Assembly (NCBI GenBank): GCA_963921425.1
Contig: OY992832.1
Location: 27,617,489 to 27,681,488, forward strand
DNA from: Dryas octopetala
Lineage: Eukaryota > Streptophyta > Magnoliopsida > Rosales > Rosaceae
DNA length: 64,000 nucleotides
Reading direction: 5' to 3'
The notes under the pieces are model-generated. The model searched no databases and was not told the origin of the DNA. It saw nothing but the letters and a program-made list of their open reading frames with translations. Below are positions 1-9,950 of the stretch, piece by piece. The translations under genes and the position numbers were made by a program. Every line of letters starts with the position of its first letter. The stretch's first letter is position 1.

Positions 1-1863
1 CATGAATTGGTTGTCTGATTTTGAGAAATTGATGAAGATTGAATTTGTGGGGTTTAAGGCTATTTTGGGCTTTCTTGAAAACTGGTTTTGGGGATTTTTG
101 TTGGATAATTATTGGACAATATTCACCCGTTTGAACCTCAATTGAAGATTAGAATTTAAAAAGTTGTGAAGTTTTGGGTATATGAGTGGAAGTTGGGAAT
201 TGTCGAACTAGAATGGGAGTCCGGTGTGATGTTAAGTTGAGCAGTCCTCTACGTTTAAGTGTCTTGTGTTGAAATTAATTATATTTCGTCGATTGTCTAT
301 TTTATAGGCGAGACGACCGCGGCTCGAAACGATTCGGCGGAGGATCAAAGCTAGGGATATCACTGTGAGTGGACCCTTCTTCCTTAAACTGATTTATGAA
401 ATTTATGTTTTTATTTTGGTTATTTAAGTTTGATTTAGAAATAACAAATGTGAGCGAACTTTGGTTTTTAAATAAAATCATAAAAGATTTCATTAATCCT
501 ATTATGCATGATGGTTTGAATTTGTTTTGGGATTTGATGAAAATGTTAGATTTCGGATTTCAAATGCTTCATAAGTAAGTTTTTAAAACATATATTTACA
601 TGTTGGTTTTAATGAGTTGTTGGACTTTGGGAAAGGAAATTAGTTTCTCATTTTATATACAAGGTTCATTTAATATTTCGGTTTTGTCGAAAAGTATTAT
701 TTTGATTTATGTATATTGAATTTGATTCGAATTACGTATGTTGGCTTATGGATTTTAAGTTTCTTCTTGGAAAAGTACCTTGATATTTATTCTTGGTGAA
801 AAAAAAGGATTTATGATTTGGTTATGAAAAAATGGTTTTCAAACCACCTTTGCAGTACCCTCCAGGTTATCGGATTGGATAGGTCTTTGGGACCCATCAC
901 GGCACACATATAGGCTTTGGGCCGTGTGTCGGGATGCTTCGCCCTTTGGGGGCCGCTCTGCGTGCACGTATGACCAGGATTGCCTGCACGTGCTGATTTA
1001 TTCACGCGTGTGTATGGCCAGGATATTGCCTGCACGTGTTGGATTTCACTCCACGCGTGTGTATGGCCAGGATATTGCCTGCCTGTGCGATGCAGGAATT
1101 CCGCACAGGTGTATGGCCAGGTTATTCAGGGTATATAGCATGGTGGAAAATGAAATTGGTACCTTCAAGAGTGTTTTATGGATTTCAAGTGAGAAATATC
1201 TTTCGAGTTTTATAATGATTTCGATTTTATTATGATTTTGATAAATTAAATGATTGGCTTTTGAGAAAAGTGTTTTGAGTTATCTTTTCTTTGAGTTCCT
1301 TTAGTTTTTATAATATTCTTAAAGCTTGGAAATGATTTTAAAACTGGGGGATTTCAAAAGCAACGTGAGGTCTTAGAATTTAAATCTAGTTATAAAGGGT
1401 TTTCTGAAAAGATATTTACCTTTGATTTTCTTTTTTTATTAAACTGTCCACTCACTGAGTTATCTCACCATTTTCCTATTTTGTTTCAAATTGTTCCCCC
1501 AGGTTGTAGCTTTGGTGGAGGTCGAGCCAAACGCGTCGAGGCATAGAATCCATTTCTCATTCCCGGACCCTGTAGGCGCCATGTTTTATTTTTGTAAAAA
1601 CCTACTTTAAATGATTAGTGGCTCTGATAACAACTCCTAAGGTTTAAGTGGGTTTTTTTTGAAATCTGTTGGGTCCGAGACCCTTTATTTGCTTGTGGTA
1701 GAGGTGGCTGAAAGACTTAGAAGTGCTTAACAGGTTTTGAAGTTTCTGGGTTAGTCCATTTTCAGGGGAGATTCTGCCGAATTTTCGGTAGGATTTTCCT
1801 TGATTTTGGATTCCCGCAGGACCTCTCCGGGTTTCAGGGTGGAATCCGGGTGCGGTTCTGTCA
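1..1863 (+). repeat. 5' LTR of element A (left part outside window)
   Basis: Positions 1-1863 match 4133-5995 at a constant offset of 4132 with no net indel. By eye I count about seven substitutions. It ends in TGTCA next to the primer site. Between about 970 and 1130 are four imperfect units built on TGGCCAGG (first unit TGACCAGG). The short ORFs here are repeated in the 3' LTR and are not treated as genes. Confidence 0.92.
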
Positions 1864-1866
1864 ACT

Positions 1867-1878
1867 TGGTATCAGAGC
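1867..1878 (+). other. Primer binding site of element A, initiator tRNA-Met type
   Basis: TGGTATCAGAGC, three bases after the LTR end, is the classic complement of the 3' end of plant initiator tRNA-Met and fixes the + orientation of the element. Confidence 0.9.
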
Positions 1879-1953
1879 ATTAGGTTTTAAATTCCTGTAG
1901 ACTCGGCACCTCGTGTGCATCCTTCGGTGAACGCAAGGTTTTCCTCAGCTTGT

Positions 1954-2927
1954 ATGGATATGCCTCCTCGACGTGGCCGACCTCAAGAAGTTGTGGTAAG
2001 TTTTGGGGGTATAGTTTATTCGATTAACGTGAGTGTTAGGATTACGGTAAGCCTATATTTCAGCCTTGACTCCTTAGTTCACGATCAGAATTTATTCTTC
2101 ATTTTCATGGATACGTAAGGAATGGTGTGGAAGATGTAGTAATTAATGATACTTGAAGTTGCGATCATATTTATGTTGGATACATTTAGAGATCATAGGG
2201 TTAATCAGAGTAGCGCAGCGGAAGCGTGATCGACCACAGAGACTAATCACTTGGAGCAAGACTTTTTGTTTCTTTCAAGTAAGGAGAAAGGTTATTTGCA
2301 TTACGATGGTTAATCGCGCTAGTTGAGGATTTATGAGTCAAGTCAAGCAAATAAGTTAGCATACCGATCTTGAATTGTCACGAATGGACAGCGTAATACA
2401 CAATCATGCACTGATAACGATCCTAATGTCTCATCTTGATTTTTATGGACACGAAGACGCTCTCTCGTTACCTATTCGTGACGTATACTTCCATGGTACA
2501 ATGATGAAATTTTTAATGGATCACTTAACGAATTTTCGGGTACGTCATCACCATAATTTCGAGACAGGAGCTTGTGGCTCACCTCTGGATATTGACATAG
2601 CGACAACCTACCTTTGTTCGGATCAGAGAAGCGAGGTACAACATATAAGGAGAGATTAACTTTGGTCAAGTCTCTCGGTTGGATCATATATTGGAGGATC
2701 TTCGGGATTGGCCCCCCAACAAGGACAGACTTCAGGTGCCCAGAGTCAGGGGTAGAGAGCCGTGGAGACTGCAGGTGCTACGTCTAGTAGGGGAGCACGG
2801 TCTAGTCATGCTAGTAAAGGTGGAGGACAACAGAGGAGTCAGCCAGGACGCCCCAGAGCCCAGGGCAGAGTTTTCGCCATGACACAGCGGGACGCTTTGC
2901 CTTCACCAGACGTCATCATGGGTACGT
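1954..2927 (+). pseudogene. gag remnant of element A
   Basis: A start resembling chromovirus Gag (MPPRRGRP from 1960) is soon lost. Near 2700-2927 a translation rich in Q, G, S and R ends in GRVFAMTQRDALPSPDV, which resembles the end of Gag just before protease in Tekay-type elements. The 2130-2690 stretch between has no recognisable Gag core or zinc knuckle. I read it as the two ends of gag with the middle and all of pol deleted or replaced. No intact ORF remains. Confidence 0.55.
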
Positions 2928-3289
2928 AATCCATCTTTGGGCATAATGCAATATTTTTTTTATAGGCTCTGGGACACACACACACACATTCTTGCGTGAC
3001 ACGTACTCTCGGTTGATTGTCGTTAAGAGATAATAAACTTTCTCGATTTCTGGGTTAGAGTGGTTTTCAAATGATTTCAAGGTTTTAAATTGATTTACTT
3101 CGTAATGGTCTTATTCTTGAAAAACTTTATTTAAGGTCTGATGTTTCTACCACATTTTCAAGTTTTTATTTTTGAGGCTTACTTAAATTATTTAGGTTCG
3201 TTGAGGAGACGAATCGGTTTTAAGGGGCAATAAGAAGTTTGCAACTACAATTAAAGATTTCTACTAAATTTCGAGGACGAAATTTTTGT

Positions 3290-3302
3290 AAGAGGGGAAG
3301 GT
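3290..3302 (+). other. Polypurine tract of element A
   Basis: A purine run AAGAGGGGAAGG lies directly before the 3' LTR start TGTAACG, preceded by TTTCGAGGACGAAATTT. This is the expected plus-strand priming site. Confidence 0.85.
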
Positions 3303-5995
3303 TGTAACGACCCGACCCAAATTTTCACTAGAAATTTAAATTTTTATTTAACTATGTTTTAAGAGATTTTTTTAAAGGATGTGGAATTGAATTTTAAAGA
3401 TTTTGATATTTATTTGGAAAATAAAAAGGGTTTTGATTTATTTATTTTTGTTTTAATTTAAGCTTGACCAAAAGTTGACTTTTAAAATAAATGGGTTTTC
3501 GACTTTGACTTCGGGTCCGTTAGATAGGTTTCGAACTCACGATTTCATAGACACGCGGCACGCGCCAATCCGAGTTACGGTTTGAAAGATATAGGCGTTT
3601 AAAGTGAGGGGTAATGTTGTAAATTTATAAAAGTGAGTTTTAAAAATCAGATTTCCTCTCTCTCTAGATTTTTCTAGAACTCTCTCTCCCTCTATTTATT
3701 CTCTCTCCCCCGCACTCACTTCTCTCTCTCCCCGAGCTCACTCACCTTCCCCTCTCTTCTCTCACCGGCGTGGCCAACTCCGGCCATTTTCACGGCGACC
3801 AGCTAACCCCACTGGCCCAGTTCTCTCTCTCCCCGTGCTCTCTCTCCTTCGCGCTTCTCTCTCTCTTCCCCTTCTCGGCGCGCGACACTACCAGGTCGGA
3901 CCATCTTCTCCGGCGAGTTTCCCGACGACCCAAGCTCACCAGTCGACTCCTCGCCCGGCGCCAACACAGCCCAGCACCTCCTTGCGCCGGCCAGCCACCA
4001 CTGCGACACGAACCGCGATTGAAAGCCAGCCCACTGCCGCCCCTTTCCTTTGGCGATTCCGGCCACCTCTGGCCTCCGTTCGAATTGATTTTAGGTGGGT
4101 TTTCTTCCCTTCTCAGTGGACTTTCATTCTTTCATGAATTGGTTGTCTGATTTTGAGAAATTGATGAAGATTGAATTTGTGGGGTTTAAGGCTATTTTGG
4201 GCTTTCTTGAAAACTGGTTTTGGGGATTTTTGTTGGATAATTATTGGACAATATTCACCCGTTTGAACCCCAATTGAAGATTAGAATTTAAAAAGTTGTG
4301 AAGTTTTGGGTATATGAGTGGAAGTTGGGAATTGTCGAACTAGAATGGGAGTCCGGTGTGATGTTAAGTTGAGCAGTCCTCTACGTTTAAGTGTCTTGTG
4401 TTGAAATTAATTATATTTCGTCGATTGTCTATTTTATAGGCGAGACGACCGCGGCTCGAAACGATTCGGCGGAGGATCAAAGCTAGGGATATCACTGTGA
4501 GTGGACCCTTCTTCCTTAAACTGATTTATGAAATTTATGTTTTTATTTTGGTTATTTAAGTTTGATTTAGAAATAACAAATGTGAGCGAACTTTGGTTTT
4601 TAAATAAAATCATAAAAGATTTCATTAATCCTATTATGCATGATGGTTTGAATTTGTTTTGGGATTTGAGGAAAATGTTAGATTTCGGATTTCAAATGCT
4701 TCATAAGTAAGTTTTTAAAACATATATTTACATGTTGGTTTTAATGAGTTGTTGGACTTTGGGAAAGGAAATTAGTTTCTCATTTTATATACAAGGTTCA
4801 TTTAATATTTCGGTTTTGTCGAAAAGTATTATTTTGATTTATGTATATTGAATTTGATTCGAATTACGTATGTTGGCTTATGGATTTTAAGTTTCTTCTT
4901 GGAAAAGTACCTTGATATTTATTCTTGGTGAAAAAAAAGGATTTATGATTTGGTTATGAAAAAATGGTTTTCAAACCACCCTTGCAGTACCCTCCAGGTT
5001 ATCGGATTGGATAGGTCTTTGGGACCCATCACGGCACACATATAGGCTTTGGGCCGTGTGTCGGGATGCTTCGCCCTTTGGGGGCCGCTCTGCGTGCACG
5101 TATGACCAGGATTGCCTGCACGTGCTGATTTATTCACACGTGTGTATGGCCAGGATATTGCCTGCACGTGTTGGATTTCACTCCACGCGTGTGTATGGCC
5201 AGGATATTGCCTGCCTGTGCGATGCAGGAATTCCGCACAGGTGTATGGCCAGGTTATTCAAGGTATATAGCATGGTGGAAAATGAAATTGGTACCTTCAA
5301 GAGTGTTTTATGGATTTCAAGTGAGAAATATCTTTCGAGTTTTATAATGATTTCGATTTTATTATGATTTTGATAAATTAAATGATTGGCTTTTGAGAAA
5401 AGTGTTTTGAGTTATCTTTTCTTTGAGTTCCTTTAGTTTTTATAATATTCTTAAAGCTTGGAAATGATTTTAAAACTGGGGGATTTCAAAAGCAACGTGA
5501 GGTCTTAGAATTTAAATCTAGTTATAAAGGGTTTTCTGAAAAGATATTTACCTTTGATTTTCTTTTTTTATTAAACTGTCCACTCACTGAGTTATCTCAC
5601 CATTTTCCTATTTTGTTTCAAATTGTTCCCCCAGGTTGTAGCTTTGGTGGAGGTCGAGCCAAACGCGTCGAGGCATAGCATCCATTTCTCATTCCCGGAC
5701 CCTGTAGGCGCCATGTTTTATTTTTGTAAAAACCTACTTTAAATGATTAGTGGCTCTGATAACAACTCCTAAGGTTTAAGTGGGTTTTCTTTGAAATCTG
5801 TTGGGTCCGAGACCCTTTATTTGCTTGTGGTAGAGGTGGCTGAAAGACTTAGAAGTGCTTAACAGGTTTTGAAGTTTCTGGGTTAGTCCATTTTCAGGGG
5901 AGATTCTGCCGAATTTTCGGTAGGATTTTCCTTGATTTTGGATTCCCGCAGGACCTCTCCGGGTTTCAGGGTGGAATCCGGGTGCGGTTCTGTCA
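3303..5995 (+). repeat. 3' LTR of element A
   Basis: A 2693-bp LTR starting TGTAACGACC and ending GTTCTGTCA. A CT-rich stretch (3650-3900) lies in the first third and the TGGCCAGG array at about 5100-5260. The five bases after it, CCTAG (5996-6000), should be the target duplication; the left copy is outside the window. Confidence 0.92.
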
Positions 5996-7375
5996 CCTAG
6001 TCAAGTTGTTCAATTTGAAGGCAAAACATGGTCATTTCGACAATAGCTTTACTGATATGCTGGTCATCTTTGGAGATATGCTTCCAAAGGGTCATTTGCT
6101 TCCCTTATCTACGTATGAGGCGAAGAAGACATTGGCTGCTTTAGGAATGGAATATGAGAAGATTCATGCATGTCCGCACAACAGTATTTTGTATAGAAAA
6201 AAATATAAGCATGACACAAGGTGCCCCAAGTGTGATCTATCTTGGTGAAAGATCAACAAGGAAGAAGTTAAGAAGGAAGGGGTGGTAGCAAAACTGTTGT
6301 AGTACTTTCCACCTATTCCAAGATTTAAACAGATGTTTAAATCTTGTGAGAATTCAAAAAATCTAACTTGGCATGCTGAACAGAAATTGAGTGACGACAT
6401 AATGTGTCATCCAGCTGATTCTCCAGCTTGGAAGTTGGTTGACCAAAAGTGGCCAAATTTTGCAAGTGAGCCTAAAAATTTAAGGCTTATCCTTTCCGCT
6501 GATGGGATAAATCCGCACAGTTCCCTTAGTAGCCGGTATAGTTGTTTTTAGTGACTTATAACCTTCCTCCTTGGTTGTGCATGAAGAGGAAGTTTATGAT
6601 GTTAAGCTTGCTTATTTCTGGTCGTAGGCAGCCGGGAAACGATATAGACATATACTTAGAATCGTTGGTTGATGATTTGAAGACCTTGTGGGAGAGAATT
6701 GATGGAGTGCACGATGGGAGTTAGACTTGACTTGGCACCCGAGGTTGGGAATAAAAAAACTTTTTTGCCAGCAGCTCCATATACTCTTTCTAAGGTTGAT
6801 AAACAAACACTTTGTAGGTGTTTGTTGGGTACTAAGGTCCCGGAATGTTATTCTTCAAATGTGCGAAACCTTGTATCCATGGAAGAGTTGAAATTGTTTG
6901 GTTTAAAGTCTTATGATTGCCATACGTTGATGCAGCAATTACTACCCGTCACCATACATTCGGTGCTGCCCATCCACGTGAGATATGCAATAACAAGGCT
7001 ATGTTTCTTCTTTAATGCTCTTTGCACTAAAGAGGGTTGATGTGTCGAAGTTGGATAAAGTGCAATATGATCTCGTTGAAACTTTATGTTTGCTAGAGAA
7101 GATTGTCTCACCTTCGTTCTTCGATATAATGATGCATTTAACCGTTCACCTTGTTAGAGAAGTTTGATTATGTGGACCAGTTTAATATAGATGGATGTAT
7201 CCATTTGAAAGAGGCATGAAAGTCTTAAAGGGTTATGTACGGAACCGTAATCGAACGGAGGGCAGCATTGCTGAAAGTTACATCGTTGAGGAAGCTGTGG
7301 AGTTTTGCTCTAACTATTTATTTGATGCAATAGCAATTGGAATTCCTCACCTGCGGATGGGGGCATGTTATTATC
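5996..7375 (+). pseudogene. CACTA TnpD-like transposase, part 1 (Transposase_21 and DUF4218 regions)
   Basis: A decayed transposase of an old autonomous CACTA (En/Spm) element. Reading starts at the LTR A junction with LVKLFNLKAKHG, then STYEAKKTLAALGMEYEKIHACP. Next comes a Transposase_21 block (DSPAWKLVDQKWPNFASEP, ADGINPHSSLSSRYS, SGRRQPGNDIDIYLESLVDDL; about 6400-6690), then the DUF4218 block (APYTLSKVDK, CHTLMQQLLPV, YAITRLCFFFNALC, FERGMKVLKGYVRNRNR; about 6770-7320). Frame changes near 6250-6330, 6550, 6700 and 7040 and stops at 6246 and in the 7170 region make it non-functional. The 5' part lies beyond LTR A, outside the window. It breaks off at 7375, where Athila-type element B inserted, and resumes at 14486. 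Confidence 0.88.
7371..7375. other. Target site duplication, left copy (element B)
   Basis: GGGCA at 7371-7375 is repeated at 14481-14485, just outside the TG and CA ends of element B. The 5-bp size fits LTR retrotransposon integration. Confidence 0.88.
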
Positions 7376-7572
7376 CTACTTCAAGTGCAAGGTTGTCAAG
7401 TTTTAGTATGAAAATGGAAGTAGGTGGTTGTCGTACCCAAGAGATTGGATTAGGATTTCAATCACAAGCTAGATTGATTTTAGGGTTATAAAACTAACAA
7501 ACAACTTACTATATACTACGTAAAGTCAGGACTAAACATAATGGTATGTGTAAATGTGTAGTGTTGAGTTGT
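7376..7572 (-). repeat. 3' LTR stump of element B
   Basis: About 197 bp align with 12534-12740 with several substitutions, starting TGTTATTATCCTAC. Homology stops at the GTTGAGTTGT near 7572. The rest of the LTR is missing. Confidence 0.85.
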
Positions 7573-8004
7573 GTGTGAATAGATTCAAACAACTCACACA
7601 AGTCTTACTATGCTTCTCTCATTACAATGCATCAAATTGACAAAGTTTGTGTGAATAGATTCAAACAAGGTCTCATAACTCACCATTAACAAGAGAGGAA
7701 TTTCTAAGACCTAAACATGCTCATTCTCTTCTTAGCCCTTATTAAACAACAAAAATTAAAAATTTTCAACAAAAGTTACCTTCCCCCCACACTTGAATCT
7801 AACAGTGTCCTCAATGTTAAAAAGTGACTTTGAAAGTTTTGTAATGAAAAATTCATGCATAGGGTGAAAGATAAACAACACACAACACACAACACAAAAC
7901 ACAACAACAACACATAAAACAACAAAGCATAAATAAATAAATTTAAAACAAGATAAGGGTCAAGAAAAACTCCCCCTTGTAGACCTCCAGCACTTGGGTT
8001 GCCT
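7573..8004 (-). other. 3' untranslated region of element B after internal deletion
   Basis: No gene. Read on the minus strand it has a long AT-rich stretch and a G-rich run (complement of CCTTCCCCCCACACTTG, 7779-7795) that resembles the GTGTGGGGG motif found 3' of pol in Athila/Tat elements. A 20-bp direct repeat, GTGTGAATAGATTCAAACAA, occurs near 7571 and 7649. A minus-strand ORF here (8096-7776) is only a frame-shifted tail of the RT. Confidence 0.6.
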
Positions 8005-9897
8005 TTATGGTGCACAAGTGATAGGAGATTTGATAAGTAACTCTTTGATCTTCTCAAAAGCATGTAGGCAAGCCTCATCAAACACAAATGGTGCATCCTT
8101 GGCTAGAAAATCACAAAGTGGCTTTGATACTTTGGAGAAGTCCTTGATAAATCTTCTATAAAAACCGGCATGGCCAAGGAAACTTCTCACGGCCCTCACA
8201 CTTGTAGGTGGCGGCAACTTCTCAATGAGCTCCACTTTTGCTTTATCAACCTCAATCCCTCTTTGAGAAACAACATGCCCCAAAACTATGCCTTCTTGAA
8301 CCATGAAATGACACTTTTCCCAATTGAGCACAAGGTTGGTTTCTTCACATCTTTGAAGTACAAGATTCAAGTGGTGAAGACAATCATCAAAAGAAGAGCC
8401 AAAAACACAAAAATCATCCATGAATACCTCAATGGAGCGCTCCACCATGTCACTAAAGATTGACATCATGCATCTTTGAAAAGTGGCCGGAGCATTGCAT
8501 AAACCAAAGGGCATCCTCCTATATGCAAAAGTTCCATATGGACAAGTGAAAGTGGTCTTCTCTTGATCTTCCGGTGTTATAGGGATTTGGTTGTAACCAC
8601 TATACCCATCAAGGAAGCAATAGTAGGAATGGCCCGCCAATCTCTCCAACATTTGATCAATGAATGGCAATGGGAAATGATCCTTTCTTGTAGCATTGTT
8701 GAGCTTCCTATAGTCAATACACACCCTTCAACCCGTGGGGAGTCTTTTTCGCTCAAGCTCTCCCTTCTCATTTGCTACCACGGTTACTCCACCTTTCTTG
8801 GGCACAACTTGAACCGGTGACACCCACTTTGAATCCGAGATGGGATATATCACTCCCACATCAAGTAACTTCATGATCTCCCCTCTAACAACTTCTTTCA
8901 TAGGAGGGTTGAGTCTTCTTTGAGCATCCCTTGTTGGCTTGATATCATCTTCAAGGAGAATTCTATGCAAGCACAAACTAGGGCTCAATCCCTTGATATC
9001 GACTATGTTCCATCCAAGTGCCCCTTTGTGTTCTCTAAGCACTCTCATAAGCTTACTTTCATGCAAATCACTCAAACAAGAAGACACAATTACGAGCAAC
9101 GTGTGGTTTTCACCAATAAAAGCATACTTTAAATGTGTAGAAAAAGGTTTAAGCTCAAGATTAGGGGGGCATGCAATTGATGGGAGTAAAGGAGTAAGGT
9201 TAGAAGGATATACCTCAAACTTGGGAGCCAAGTATGGTGTGTAGGGCCTCACGGCCTCAAGTGTGCTCAATGCCTCAAGTGTCTCATCTTCCATGAAATT
9301 CATGCCATTGTGCATGATACAAGCTTCCAAAGGATCTTTTGTTGATATCTCAATGAATATATTATTCACAAATTTGTCAATGCAATCCATCACTTCAATC
9401 CGGTAAAAATCATGAGCTTGTGATGGCTTCTTCAATGCATCAAAGAGCCTAAAGGCAATGGTAGTGTCATGAACGGTCATGGTCATAAGCCCTTCCTTAA
9501 CATCAATTTTGGCACCCGCCGTTGCCATGAATGCACGGCCAAAGATGATAGGTAAGTCATTTCCACTTGTTTGTACCTCCTCCATGTCAAGAATAATGAA
9601 ATCCGCTGGTATAATGAGCTCATCAACCTTCACAAGAACATCCTCCATTACTCCACTTGGATACACAATGCTCCTATCCGCCAATTGAATAGAAATAGTA
9701 ATGAGAGAGATTTCTCCAAGACCTAATGTCTCATACACATGATAAGGCATAAGATTGATGTTTGCCCCTAAATCCATCAAGGCTCTCTCAAAAGGTTGGT
9801 TTCCAATGGTGCAAGGGACGGTAAAGGAGCCCGGATCCTTCAACTTTGGTGGAAGCTTCCTTTCCAAAATGGCACTCACTTGCTCACTTAGTACCAC
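8005..9897 (-). pseudogene. pol of element B: protease and reverse transcriptase, truncated
   Basis: Read from 9897 down. The first open stretch (9897-8728, 389 codons) holds an aspartic protease-like domain with ALMDLGANINLMPY (DLGA in the catalytic position, as is common in Athila-type elements) and a linker to RT. A frame change near 8728-8745 leads to the second stretch (8724-8005, 239 codons) with the RT core: [37 protein letters not shown] and VFMDDF, the DD being residues 103-104 of that stretch. It ends after FLGHAGFYRRFIKDFSK and a short connection sequence. RNase H and integrase are gone. The RT would copy element RNA in cytoplasmic particles; this copy is broken by the frameshift and the deletion. 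Confidence 0.88.
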
Positions 9898-9950
9898 CTT
9901 GTCATTCTTCTCAAATTGTGTCTAGTACCTCTTGTTTGTGCATAGATCCT

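Larger units (their letters stand above)
1..5995 (+). mobile_element. Non-autonomous Ty3/gypsy LTR retrotransposon A
   Basis: Two long direct repeats flank a short interior of about 1.44 kb (1864-3302). The window opens inside the left repeat, so the true left end and its target duplication are missing. The interior has a tRNA-iMet primer site right after the left LTR, traces of gag, and a polypurine tract right before the right LTR, but no protease, reverse transcriptase or integrase. The element must therefore have moved with enzymes from a relative. The TGTAACGACCCGACCC start and the TTTCGAGGACGAAATTT motif before the polypurine tract are usual in Tekay/Del-like chromoviruses. It sits inside the TnpD-like gene of an older CACTA element, which resumes at 5996. 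Confidence 0.9.

Noticed and set aside
811..1235. Overlapping ORFs on both strands in the LTR of element A, repeated at 4943-5367 and 18289-18800
   Set aside because: They follow the tandem TGGCCAGG units inside LTRs, differ in length between copies and show no protein domain.
1867..1878. tRNA-like sequences at primer sites (also 12511-12527, 31311-31322, 46905-46921, 49675-49686)
   Set aside because: Only 12-17 bases complementary to tRNA 3' ends are present. No cloverleaf can be formed, so these are not tRNA genes.
3770..4150. Plus-strand ORF of 126 codons and the overlapping minus-strand ORF
   Set aside because: Both lie in the CT-rich part of the 3' LTR. Composition is low-complexity (S, L, P, R) and no family is recognisable.
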